From: Ceratopteris richardii
Taxonomy: Eukaryota > Streptophyta > Polypodiopsida > Polypodiales > Pteridaceae
NCBI GenBank assembly: GCA_020310875.1
Contig: CM035432.1
Location: forward strand, 91,532,018 to 91,596,017
Reading direction: 5' to 3'
Length of the DNA: 64,000 nt
How positions within the stretch are numbered: the stretch's first letter is position 1; every line of letters begins with the position of its first letter. Below, piece by piece: positions 45,381-57,513 of this stretch. Both the position numbers and the translations under genes were made by a program. The notes below the pieces were generated by a model. The model was given only the letters and a program-made list of their open reading frames with translations, did no database searches and was not told the DNA's origin.

Positions 45381-48247
45381 ATGAACCTTAGATCAGGACG
45401 ACATCTAGTAAGAGATAGACAAAGCCTTAGGTCTTCAGAGGCTAGTGTCAATCATACTGCGAGGTCTTGGGCCCAGCAGTTGAGTCACCACTCGCATTAC
45501 CCTAGCTCTGATACCAGTGAATCAGAGATGTCTCAAGGCATGGACAGACCTACGGGAAGTTCAGGAGTGCCATACTTGCACAGAGTTGAAGGCCCTTACA
45601 AAACGCAGTTGGAATACCTTAGGACCAACCGATTAGGTGCCAGCATCTATGAGGACGGCCTAGGAAGATCTGTGGTACAGATTAAGAATCCTGATCAATC
45701 CATTGGACTAGAGCGCCCAGCTGTCAAGTTTGAAAACGGAGCATACTTGGACAAAGAAGGAACCATATACGTAGTCACCAGTCACCCAGATAGGACGGAC
45801 GAATTTGGAAATGTGATCCCAGAAGCGGACTTAGGTGACCTAGAGCAAGGAAACATGGGTACAAAACCTAGAACCTCTCGAGGCAAATCGGTTCTCACTA
45901 GGATTATCACACCAGAGTGGATTCCCCAGGATAATAAGAGCATAGATTTGCTCCTCAATCGAGAAACTGACGAAGCCTTTTGGAGGTATAAATCTGATCA
46001 GCCAACTGATATAGGAACAATCATGATCTATGAGTTTAAGGATCCTGATAGCCCAGGCAGAGTGACCTACTTAGATCACGCTTCGGAGAGGATCTTTGTG
46101 GTTACGGAAAATGATAGGCATGCTTACACTTGGAAGGGTGAATTCGTTTTCCCCCAACCAAGATCGAACGTGTCCTTTGGTCACCCAGGAGCTGGAACCT
46201 CCCACGCTCACGGAACTCAAAGAGACAGACATAGAGATAGGCCAGAAGTAAGCTTTGCCACCCCAGGGGGAAAAAAAAGAACGAGAATGGAAACGAATAG
46301 AGTAGAGCCTGAGGTACTTAGAGCCCCACGACATCGAAGAAATGCCGATGATTTCCCTCTACCACGACCTAGAGAGCACACAAGGACTTTGAGACCAACC
46401 CAGCTAGTTAAGTCCATGAAGAACTACTTCGATGGCACTGGAGATCCATACGATCATGTGGCTGAGTTTAGGCAAGTCTTGAGAGCTGAACAAGTGGAGG
46501 ATCTATTCACGCAGTACAATGCTTTTGGTCTAACCCTTAGGAACACTGCCCTGACATGGTTTCAGCCACTAAACGAGAGAAAGTTCAGGAGCATAGACCA
46601 ACTCCTAGAGGCTTTCATTATTGAATTCTCTAAGAGTGGCATAAGGCATAATACCTCCTCATTGATTCACAGCTTCAAGCAAACCCCTCAAGAGACCGTG
46701 AGACTTGCAGGAAGAGGATTCAGGCAATACTTAGAGAGATGCCCTACCCCTGAGTTACCCATGCCAGCTAAGCAAGTGGCTTTATTCCTGGATGGATTGC
46801 TGAGTACCAAATTGAGATCCTATGTGTACTTGAAGGACCCTAGGACCATAGAAGAGTGTGTACACATGTGCATTGACATCGAGGATAACCTAGGGGAGGA
46901 GTTAGAGCTTTCCAAGATATACAAAGATTCAGATAGTGCCTCTAGCCTCTCTTCCACGCAATCCACATCGATTGAGGAACTTGCAGAGAAAGTTGCTCAG
47001 AAACTAGGTGTCTCTAGTAAACAAATCCCAAGGTTCGCCCCTGTAAAAAGATGCTATAATTGTGGAGGCGACCATATGGGAAATGTATGTCCCATTATGG
47101 CTCAACCCCAAGTAAATCCTAGTGGCCAATACTGCACCATAGAACGAAGGTACACCAATGACAACGCGCAAGACTGCCCATACAATAAGCAAGCGGTTAG
47201 GCAACCCTACCCTCAGCCATACCCTCAGCAGGGAAGATACCAGAACCCGTACCCTCCACAGCCATATGGCAGGCCACAACAACCTTATCAGCAGCCATAC
47301 CAAAACCAACAAAGGCCTCAGCCTGTGTTAGCACAACAACCCCCTGCCCCAGCTAATGTGATCCCAGTAAAATATGCAGCAGCAGAAGAAAACCTGAATA
47401 GAGCTATAGTCCCTGTAACACCATTGCTTTCTGAAAGTGACCCCAGTGACCATAGCTTTGATTCTACACATGTCGATAGTCCCCAGGCTTACTACATGCA
47501 ATCTCCTGAACATGGTGAGTCCTACTACAGTGAGGAACCGAGTGAACCTAGTTGGGAGTCAGATTACACAAACGTCATGTATGCAAACCCCAACCCTAGG
47601 CCTCAACCTAGGCAGGTAAGACCCCCATTCCCTAGAGGACCATGCTACAGATGTCAGGGAGATCACCTCATTCGTGATTGTCCCTTACCTCCACTTACAC
47701 AACCCCAATCAGTAACAATTCAGGGCTTTTGCAAGAATGTGGAAAGGAGCATCTCTTACGAGATTGCCCTAAGAATCCTAATAATATGCCAAAAATCACT
47801 CCTATCAACGTTGTTGGGTTGGTGGTAGACTCCACAGGAAGTGTGACATCCACCGCACCGGTACAGGTAATGACTAGAGCTCAGGCATTGCAGCAGAACC
47901 AAGGGGTAAACCAGGATAAGAACCCAGAGGCTAGTGAAACCGAGAGCATGACAAAGAAAAGGACTAGAGCGTGGAAAGATAGTCGGGAAAGAATGAAAAG
48001 AAAATGGGCTAAAAAGATGAGTGAAATTGAGGAAAGCATAAGAGAAACCAAAGCCAGAATAACTGAACTCACATCTCAAACTCCCTCTCACACTACCCCA
48101 CCACCACCATTCCCATCGCCATTCGACCCGCCACCTTCCAACCCACCTCATACGATTCCACCACCCCCTAGAGTAGGATCAGTATTAGCTGATCCCACTC
48201 CTGAAGACATAGACATGATGCTTAAAGCATATGAGGCCAGAATCTAA
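45381..48247 (+). pseudogene. gypsy gag polyprotein
   Basis: Capsid and nucleocapsid of the element; packages its RNA in the cytoplasm. ATG 45381 (MNLRSGR) is preferred to the GTG nine bases upstream, and the relative at 28074 starts at the same place. Capsid-like core: MKNYFDGTGDPYDHVAEFRQVLRAE, TWFQPLNERKFRSIDQL and FRQYLERC (about residues 350-470). A proline/glutamine-rich stretch follows. Three CX2CX3HX4C knuckles: CYNCGGDHMGNVC (about residue 557), CYRCQGDHLIRDC (about 755) and CGKEHLLRDC (about 785). A one-base loss near 47731 moves the third knuckle to the next frame, which runs on to a TAA at 48245. The frame after that TAA is the same as pol. Confidence 0.88.
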
Positions 48248-51200
48248 GAAGGGCCAAATGTCACAGATCATGACAGGTGCTACCCTAGAGCTGACCTAGA
48301 GATAGAAAGAACCAAGCTTTGCGCGAAAATGGTCGCATTGGCTCAGACTATGTTTGAAGCCAGTCGCCTTTTCAATTACTCGGGCTCAGCCAAGACGCAA
48401 TTACACTTGGATGGACTTCTAGAGAAGTTAGAGGGCGTAATTGCAAGATCTGCCAAGGAAGAAAAAAATCAAGAAAGAGATAAAGCAAGCAAAAACATGA
48501 CCCATCCCCCATCAAAAGCTTATGAGCCCAATTCCACTGAACCAGACAACCCCCCCTCCCTAGAAAGAATAGAAAATCTAATGGCACAATCACAAAAGGA
48601 ACTCGCCCCTCAACACCATGACAAGGCTAGTGAAAGAGCGGGTCTTCCTACCCAGAAAGCCTATGTGCCTGAGGCCTACGTGCCTAACTCTACGGAGCCA
48701 GACACCTCTTCTTCTATGAATCAATACACACCAGAATTCTTGCGAGAGATTCAAGAAGAGAAATGGGCTAAAGAGAGTGAAGTTCCTCCTCCCATTGAAC
48801 TGGTGGATGACACACACGATCAATTCCCACAAGACCTTCCTTCCATTTATGGAGAGCAGGAGAGTGCCCAATCTCAAGAAAGATTAGACTTCGAGTCTAA
48901 TTCTTTACAAGAACTACCCCATTTCACAGGCCCATGGGAAGCAAAGTCCACCTGTATGAGAGCACCTACAGTCATGGTAAGAAACGAAGATTCAGTCATA
49001 CCTAGGAACACAGAGGTAGTGAAGAACACCAAAGTGCAGTGCAATCTCACTTTGGAAGAGCTGCTTAAGGTTAGACCAGAAGTGTGGAAACATGTAGCCA
49101 ATCAAGTGCCCGAGATAGCAAAACCTCGTTCCCAGGTAGGATCACATAGGACAGTGCCAGAGATACCCTTGGATAAGATAGGAGATATGTGTGAAGGTGA
49201 AGAAGGAAACACCTATCTTCCCATTACCTACCAGGAGTACACCACCAAGGCAATTTTGGACTTCGGTGCAGGAGTTGCAATTGCCACCACTTCCCTATGG
49301 AAGCGTTGGGGCAAGCCAGCACTCAGGCCAATGAGAATGAAATTGCAGATGGCCGATGGTCATATTGAGAGACCCTTAGGATTGCTAGAAGGAATAACTC
49401 TCACCACCTGTGGTGTCGAGTTTGAGCACACATTTGCCATATGTGACTTCAGCAAAAATCATGCCTATGAGATGATCTTGGGACGACCTTTTATGCGACA
49501 GTTGCAAGTGGTACAGGATTGGGGAACCAATTCTCTGTACCTGCAGCACTTAGGTGTTACGACCAAAGTCAATCTTAAGGATTACTCTCATAGAGATGTA
49601 CCACCTATTCAATGGAATCCCATCCATAGAGCCAAAGATGAGACTGAGTCTATGCATTCCATAGAATCCGGATCCTCGTGGATGCATGAAGACACCCACT
49701 TATGGATGTGTAAGGTAGCAGTAGAAGAAGAGAAGAGAGAGAAAGCCAGAGAGGTAGGTGCAAAAGAAAACCATAGATCAATTCAAGACCCAGCCTATGC
49801 AACTGTAGTCTTTCCTGATGAGGAATTTGAACCCCATGGCTGGGCAGAAATCCTAGCAACAATGGATGTAGCCATCAATGAAGAACAATGGACACCTCAC
49901 TGTGATGAGGATGGCTATGACATTTCAGTCTTCTCCATAGAGCCAATCATGGGAGAGGCAGTTCTAGAAGAATGCGAACCTAGCCCTGATGCATTTGAGG
50001 ATGCAAGTGACTCCGATCTAGAGTCAATCATTATGGACCCACCTTTTGCATCAGATGAAGAATACTTCCATGAAGTAGAATTTCAACCCCAGAGGCATGG
50101 AGAGCTTACAAATGATGTAAGATTAGCCATACATGTGACCCCGAAGGAAGAAGGAAAGAAACGAAAGAAGAGAGAAGTCTCACCAGAAGAGGAAGAATCT
50201 TTGTTTGAGGTCCCGGAAAATTTTAAGAAGTATGAGATAGATGACAGGAGAGTCATGATTAGAATGCCTAAACGAGAGGCGCAATCGGGAGAGGCCTATG
50301 ATAACAAAGAAACCACCAAGAAAATAGTAGTGGCCCTAGAAGAAGGAGAGGAGAGATGCACGTACATAGGCCATGACCTAACAGAGGAAGAAGAGCATGC
50401 GTTAATAGCCTTGCTAAGAGAATACAGAGATGTATTCGCTTGGAGTTACAAGGATTTGAAAGGTGTGGACCCTAACATATGCTCACACACTATCCCCATG
50501 ACCTCAGATGCCAAACCCTCTAAGCAAAAGCCATATACATATAATGATAATTATGCTGCCAAGATCAAAGAAGAGATAGATAGGCTGGTTGAAGCTGGAT
50601 TTATCTATGAAATTGAGCACACTGAGTGGGTATCCCCCATCGTAGTGGTGCCCAAAAAGAATGGTAAATTGCGTGTGTGCATTAACTTAAAGAAGGTCAA
50701 TGCAGCCACAATCCGAGATAACTATCCGCTTCCCATCACAGAACATCTCTTAGAAAGAGTAGCAGGCAAGGAAGTGTACAGCTTCCTTGATGGATTTTCG
50801 GGCTACAATCAAGTAGCCATAGCTCCAGAAGATCAGCATAAAATAGCTTTTGCCACAGAGTGGGGTATATTTGCCTTTCGTGTAATGCCATTTGGGCTTA
50901 CCAATGCACCAGCTACCTTCCAGAGGCTGATGTGCCATGTATTTAAAGAGTTCCTGAGGAAGAACTTAGAAGTCTATGTTGATGATCTTTGTGCTCATTC
51001 CAACATTAGGCAAACCCATATTCCTGAACTCAGACAAATCTTTGACAAATGTAGAGAATATCAAGTCTGCCTAAACCCAGAAAAATGTGTTTTCATGGTC
51101 AGGCAAGGCAAGATTCTAGGGCACATAGTGTCAAAGAATGGCATATCTACTGACGAAGAGAAAGTGAGAGCCATAGCAGAGCTACCCAGGCCAAGGAATG

Positions 51201-54200
51201 TCAAGGAAGTACAAGCTTTCATGGGACATTGTGGTTACTACCGCCGGTTCATTCACATGTATGCTGTCATTGCAAAGCCCATGTACGGACTTCTGACAAA
51301 CTTTGAGTGGACTGAGGAATGTGAGAATTCCTTCAAGGAGCTTAAACGAAGATTATGTTCAGCACCAATCTTGACCACACCAGATTGGAATAAGCCATTC
51401 CATGTTCACGTGGATGCATCCAATTATGCTATTGGGTGTGTGCTTGCTCAACCTACTGGTGAACGTAGTATGGATCTTCCAATTGCCTATGCCAGTAGAC
51501 AATTGAATGCAGCTGAACGAAATTATACCACTACGGAGAGGGAAGGACTAGGCATGGTATATGCAGTCAAGAAATCTAGACACTATTTGCTTGCAAATGA
51601 GTTTAAATTTTTTACTGATCACCAAGCATTGTTATATCTCGTGAACAAACCATGCAATACAGGAAGATTAGTAAGATGGTTTCTCTTACTAATGGAATAT
51701 GATTTCGAGGTTGTGGTAAGGAAAGGGAGGACTCATTTGAGAGCTGATCATCTTTCTAGGCTCACATCTGGAGAAGCCCCACAAGGAGTATCAGATGACC
51801 TTCCTGTCGCTTACTTGTTTAATTTGGAAGTGGTGCCGCAGTGGGCTAAGCCATTAGTGCCAGCATTGACATACGGACCTAACCATCCAGTAATAAACAC
51901 GCAGGATAGAGAGGTAGTAAAAGCCCAAAAGTATCACATCATGGCAGGAAGTATGTACAAGCACACAGATCAAGGGATTTTGGCTTGTTGTGTGGAAGAG
52001 GATGAGTACACTAAATGGTTGCAATTATCACATGTAGGTCCATTAGAGCAACACTACTCAAAACAACGAACCCTACAGACACTAAGGAGACTCGGAGTGC
52101 ATTGGCCAACTATGGAAGCCGATGTCCAAAAGTTGTGCAAGGAATGCCCAATCTGTTGCACTAAACCACCTGTGGAACATGCCACTCTTTATCAAGTGTC
52201 CATAGTGCCGGATTGGAGTGAACCACTAGTATCCTTTCTGAGGACGAAAACATTCCCTCCAGACATGACTCTGGCTAGGAAAAGGAGTTTAGAACAAGAA
52301 GCCCAGGATTACTCACTTATTGGTGATAATCTATACAAACGTGGTAAAGACGGTTACCTGAGACTATGTGTCCATGAGAGTGAGTATCTCAAGATCTTGG
52401 ATACTGCTCACCAAGGTGTAGCAGGAGGACACTTTGGACCAGATCGGGTGATCAAGGCAATACTATTTGCGGGCTTCTGGTGGCCGACCCTTCACATGGA
52501 TGCACATACCTATGTGAAACGATGTGATGTCTGTCAGAGAACTCAATATCCTATACGTAAAGATGAGATGCCACTGAAACCTATGATGGGTGGACGTGCA
52601 TTCTCTAAGTGGGGAATAGACTTTGTAGGTCCTATTAATCCCCCAGCTAAGGGTTCCCATGCAGAATATATCATTGTTGCGACAGACTATCTAACAAAGT
52701 GGGTAGAGGTAAAAGCCACGACGAAGAACGATGCTCAAACAACTGCTAAATTCTTGTTTGAGAATGTGTTCACCAGATACGGGCTACCTATAGAGCTAGT
52801 TAGTGATAGAGGCACTCACTTCTTGAATGAAGTTATTGAAAATCTGCTCCAAGAATTCTTGGTAGTACATAAGAAGTCTGCCCCCTATCACCCTCAAGCA
52901 AATGGCCAGGCTGAGAGCACCAACAAGATCTTATGCAATGTACTGACGAAATTAGTGAACAATAAACGCTCTGATTGGGACAAACAGCTACACCATGCTG
53001 TTTGGGCATACCGAGTTGCCTACAAAACGGTACTCCAAGCCACTCCCTTTCAAATGGTGTTTGGTCAAAATGTTGTGCTACCTTTAGACTTTTTGATACC
53101 TACATTGAAAGTGGCACAAGAGCATGAATGGACGGGTCATTAACTCTCCTCTAGACTTTTTGACCTTGAACGATTAGGAGAAACAAGACTGAGAGCAGCT
53201 GTAGGGATATATGCAGCAAAGAAACGACAGAAGGCATACTTTGATGCCCACGTTAAGGATAAAGGTTTAAAGGCAGGCGACTTAGTTTTAGTCTACACAT
53301 TGAAGCAACATGCGAGGAAACTGGAGAAGAGAGGCTACGGACCCATGATCATTAACAGAATCTCAACAAGTGGAGTAGTGCAACTAGCCACATTAGAAGG
53401 CGATGTTCTCCCAAGTTATATCAGCGGATGCAGAGTCAAGTTGTATCAGGAACCTCTCACAGAGGAAATGCTAAGTCGACTCAATACTGCTAAGAAACGC
53501 AAAGAGGAAGAAAAGCGAATTCGAGAAGAAGCTCAAGCAGAAGCCCTAGAGTGCATACGGAGAATGAAATTAAGAAGACAAGGTAGAGAGCACCCTAGGC
53601 AAGATGCATATGCAGATCAAGGATATGACGTGGCTATGTGTGAAGTTTCAGGTATTAGCTCACATAGGATAACTGATCGACGTCCTTTCATAACCTTAGA
53701 TATAGGACAAGGAAAGAGTGCAAGGACTGTAAGAGCCTTGATTGACTCAGGTGCAACCACTAGTGCTGTTAAATTGTCCTACTGTCAAGAGTTGCAATTA
53801 ACTGTCAATCCTGTGGAAGCATATCTCATAGGATTGGGAGGCGTGGAAACCCCTTGCATGGGCGAGGTGGAACTTCCCCTCTATATTCATGATGAGGCAA
53901 TGACAGTTAAAGTACTAGTATGTCAAGATGAGGACCTCACTGAACCCCTTGTCTTGGGTCAAGACTGGATCTATGACCAAGCAGTCAACTTAAACCTAAG
54001 GAGTGGACTTCTTCAGGTATGGGTGAATCAAACTAGAATTACAATTGAGTTAAATAATGGAGCACTCAAGGAACTAGGAAAGGCACAGACTCCTGGTCCC
54101 TCCAGGGGTACACATGAAGTTGACCATGCTGTTCTTGTCCAAGGCTATGTGATACAGAAGAACGAAGATCTCAAAGAAGGAGTCAGAACCACAATGGAAC

Positions 54201-54748
54201 TCCCTTCTTTTCCAAAGGCCAGAAGGAGGCAGCAACTAAGGGCAGATCAATCACTGAAGACTCTCCAGGCGAGAGACCAAAAGAACGCGCGAAGCAGAAC
54301 AACTCAGCCGATGAAACAAATGTGGGTGCGGAAAGACGAGCTGCCGACCGTAACTAAGTCGCAACAACGGTCTCAACTTCCTATTAGTAATCAACGACTT
54401 GATGCTAATAAGAGGACTCCTAAAACCTCTGTTGGGAAAGTGAAATCCATTTGGGTACCCAAGAAGTCGATGAGGGCTGACCCACAATCAAGACAAATTT
54501 GGGTGCCTAAGGCTTGCTTGCGGGCTCAACTAACCCCACACAATTCACATCATACACGACAGGGTTCACTCGCTCAAGCAGCCGCGACCCACTCTTGTCT
54601 GATACACTCGAACACGCTGCCACCTAGAAGCATGCACAGACTCACTCGTAAATGGGTCCCAATGACACAACAACTCCCAGCAGAATTACTCATGCAACCC
54701 TCCCGAATCTCCACAAAACCAAGACCAACAGCCATCCACGGTGTTTGA
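48248..54748 (+). pseudogene. gypsy pol: protease, RT, RNase H, integrase, second protease
   Basis: One frame with a single TAA at 53141. The ORF from 48329 shows a retropepsin with LDFGAG (about residue 310) and MILGRPFMRQ, and RT with WVSPIVVVPKKNGKLRVC, FGLTNAPATFQ and YVDD at 50975-50986. RNase H has HVDASN, TDHQAL and ADHLSR. Integrase has H-H-C-C (HQGVAGGHFG to CDVCQRTQ), GIDFVGP, SDRGTHF and PQANGQAEST (D, D, E). The TAA replaces a codon in the GHELS-like motif, and sequence continues in frame with AYFDAHV and a GPY/F-like module (KAGDLVLVY, KRGYGPMII). From 53744 a second aspartic protease follows (ALIDSGATTSAV, VLGQDWI). Last come four WVPK/WVRK motifs near 54325-54660. Confidence 0.93.
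53735..54060 (+). other. second retropepsin domain after integrase
   Basis: ALIDSGATTSAVK carries the canonical active-site DSGA. It is followed by GLGG, PLYIHDEAMTVKVLV and EPLVLGQDWIYDQ, the usual hydrophobic-ILG end of retropepsins. The element already has a protease at about 49250 with the unusual DFGAG. The second domain sits some 570 bp after the integrase GPY/F region, in the same frame. It may be the working protease, an accessory one, or a captured DDI1-like or retropepsin-like domain. All are inference. Confidence 0.75.
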
Positions 54749-54967
54749 CAACCTAAGACTTGTAATAAACCCCCCGACCCCAATCTGTGAATTCACCTCC
54801 ACTTACTAATTGCACTAGTCAGACTGTGCATCTTTCCATCTAGCTCCTAGGACTATCCAGGAATTAACTACACACACTGTCATCGTGCACTCACTGACCA
54901 CTGACTCATCATCTACCTCATAATAATGTTGTAACGAGGCAACGACGGGTTTATTCTGTCCATTACA
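54749..54967 (+). other. spacer between pol and extra ORF
   Basis: No gene in this 219-bp gap. It may hold a splice acceptor or other signal for expressing the downstream ORF; candidates such as TATTCTCACAG at about 54989 lie just inside it. Confidence 0.35.
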
Positions 54968-56056
54968 ATGTTAACACATGGTTCTATATTCTCACAGAAC
55001 CAACAAGCAAGCAGGGCCATGGCAGAAGCCGGAGGTGCCAGTTCTCACGCCGGATCCAGCACACAGATTGTGGATATAGAAACACTCCTCCTCGAACCAC
55101 ATCTCACCAAAAGACCGCAAGAACTTCAAGCTGTGCATGCACTCCCAGTTCAGGATCCTCCCCAGGGGCACACCTCTCAAGTGGGCAAACACGCTCATTG
55201 GTTCAGTGATGTTGCAGGACCATTGGGTGATGGAACCTATTTTTGGGAAGCTGAATTGGAGTTTAATGGTAAATGGGGACACTACCATTTTTTCACGCGC
55301 AAATTTGAGAGCTATCAGAATGCCGAAGTAATGCGTGCAGTATGGACCAAAGCTGGCCTGGACAGTTATTTCAGGGCCCACTTACCGAAGCCAGATTTCT
55401 TACGTTGTTCTTATCTTATCAGTACCATCACTCCTAGCAGGGCCAAGGGAGGCGACAGCACTTTTGTGTTACCCTCACTATTGCCGGGCCACGAACTTAA
55501 AAGATTCAAACTGACCCTCAATCTGGTACGAGAAGCATTGGGCATGTATGGTATGCACATTCCTACTGAAAAGGAAACAATGGTTCCAGGCAGAATGAAA
55601 CAGAAAGATCTCAATAAGCTGAAGGATATGGTAACAATGACACCGACCATCGCTCTTCACCTACGGACCATCATGCAGCACTTTGCTTTTCCAGCCCAGG
55701 AAAGATTCACCATGCCACCAAAGAAGATATGGTTTAGCTTGTATTTGGCAGAGACAGAAAACCTCCCTATCAACGTACCACATTGGATCATAGATCAGAT
55801 CCACCTAGCCCATCAACGGTGGAACAAGAAGCAAAAAAATATGCTCCACGGGTGTTGTGCTCTCACCAAAATAATCTATCAATGTCTAGCCTATGACGTG
55901 CCTATTCAGTGGGCACTCGTATGGTCCCGGGCCCAGGAGTTCCAGAGAAGGCTATCAGCGGCAGGTCCTCCATCAAAGAAGATGAGAGGGGGAGTCCAAT
56001 TACCCTGCGCTCAACCAAGGGGAGCCACCACTACACCAGAAATTACCCCTCCCTAG
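54968..56056 (+). CDS. extra ORF part 1, plant gypsy env-position protein
   Basis: 362 codons from ATG 54968; ATG 55018 (MAEAGG) is an alternative. It includes FNGKWGHYHFFTRKF, LPGHELKRFKLTLNLVREAL and NVPHWIIDQIHLAHQRW. The last segment, followed by a helix and a Cys-containing stretch, resembles in arrangement the putative plant transposon protein region coded after pol in Athila-like elements. No signal peptide or transmembrane helix is evident, so an envelope role is not supported. It ends at TAG 56054, after which the same frame stays open. Confidence 0.6.
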   Translation: MLTHGSIFSQNQQASRAMAEAGGASSHAGSSTQIVDIETLLLEPHLTKRPQELQAVHALPVQDPPQGHTSQVGKHAHWFSDVAGPLGDGTYFWEAELEFNGKWGHYHFFTRKFESYQNAEVMRAVWTKAGLDSYFRAHLPKPDFLRCSYLISTITPSRAKGGDSTFVLPSLLPGHELKRFKLTLNLVREALGMYGMHIPTEKETMVPGRMKQKDLNKLKDMVTMTPTIALHLRTIMQHFAFPAQERFTMPPKKIWFSLYLAETENLPINVPHWIIDQIHLAHQRWNKKQKNMLHGCCALTKIIYQCLAYDVPIQWALVWSRAQEFQRRLSAAGPPSKKMRGGVQLPCAQPRGATTTPEITPP

Positions 56057-57513
56057 ACACGACGCATTAGACCATTCACCATTCGGCTACCAAGACCAAG
56101 TACAGAGGGACCCAATCTGGTGTTTCCACCCGTCCCATCGGACTTGGAATTTCCACAGGGCTTTACTCTCAATGATCTCACTGATGAAGAAGTGGCTAGG
56201 CTAATCTACGACTCTAATCTCGAAACGGAAACAGAGCGAGCTCAGGAACCACAAACCCATACAACAACGTCAGCCCCCACCCGACCGCAAGTGGTAGAAG
56301 TCGACGTAGATGAACAAGAGACCGAACAAGAGGAAGAAGCCTACGAAGAACAAGAGTATGATGAACTTTCAGAGTTAGCAAGTGCCCCCGCGTATTTGGC
56401 ACAAATAAAAAGACTATATCGAACCATGCAGCTAGTTCAAGAACAGCATAAAATGTCACTTGAAGCAGGCAAGAAACTCATGAACCAATTGCTGGCAGAG
56501 GAAGGTGTGGATGATATGTTCATCGAGTCCATCAACCTACATGCAGATGCAGTAGGATTGGATGAGGCCATTCATGAGGCAATGGCCTACATTCACCGAT
56601 TTGAGAAAAGAGTTCCCGCCCGTCCCATGAGGTCCGGGAAACAAATTCATATCAACGTATCAGCACCAGGAGATACAACGCAAGCAGACGAACATCAGGA
56701 AGCACCACTGTCACCACCCTCCCCACCTCTCACTACACAACTCGCTCCACCACATGACACTATCACCACCACGTCCACTACCACACAATCGTCATGGGAA
56801 TTCCACTCTCTCCGGGAATCCAATTCGGTGGCGTCACCATGCCCACTTTCACCACTCTCTTCACTAACGTCACTTCCACCCCACCCACGATCCCCATCTA
56901 CACGGTCACTCAAACATTTGACACTATGGAAACATCTCCTGCCACTGCACCGCTCCCTCCCCCCATGCAACCTCCGTCTCCCATACCCCCTCCACCCACA
57001 TCTCCACTTGCAGCCACATCATTCACAACTCCCTTTCCCGCCCCCAGTCCCCCTGCATCTTCACCTCTCCCTGCATCATTTAATGTAAATAGTATATTTC
57101 TAGCATTAAATCAATGTGTATATCAGCTTCAGAATGAGTACAGAGCTCTTGACGACCGGTATCAACAACTGACAACCAATCACCAGAACTTACAAAGGCA
57201 ACTTACAAGTCTTGAAGAGGAAAATGCAGATGTGAATCAACGTTATACAACACTTGAGCAGGCTCACCAAACACTACTGGAGGCACCCCAACCATCGAAA
57301 GAATCAGGCATCAAACAACTAGAAGCCTTGCTCGAAGTATACCAGGCCGATAACCTACGAGTCAGACGTAACTTGGCGCTACTCAGGAAACATATGGCCA
57401 CAGCACTTGAAGAGAATAAGAGACTGCAGAAACAAAATGAAGAGAATCTGGAAGCGGCAATGGAAGGCTCTCCCCACGAAATTGAACCAGAGCAGTTTAA
57501 CGCCGTACCTTGA
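56057..57513 (+). pseudogene. extra ORF part 2, acidic and coiled-coil segment
   Basis: Continues the frame of part 1 after TAG 56054 with an acidic stretch (DEQETEQEEEAYEEQEYDE). Near 56790 the meaningful frame changes by one base to a T/P/S-rich stretch, then to a long coiled coil (YQLQNEYRALDDRYQQL, SLEEENADVNQRYTTLEQA, ALEENKRLQKQNEENL). It stops at TGA 57511, and the frame goes on in part 3. It likely mediates oligomerisation; that is inferred from the heptads. Confidence 0.6.
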
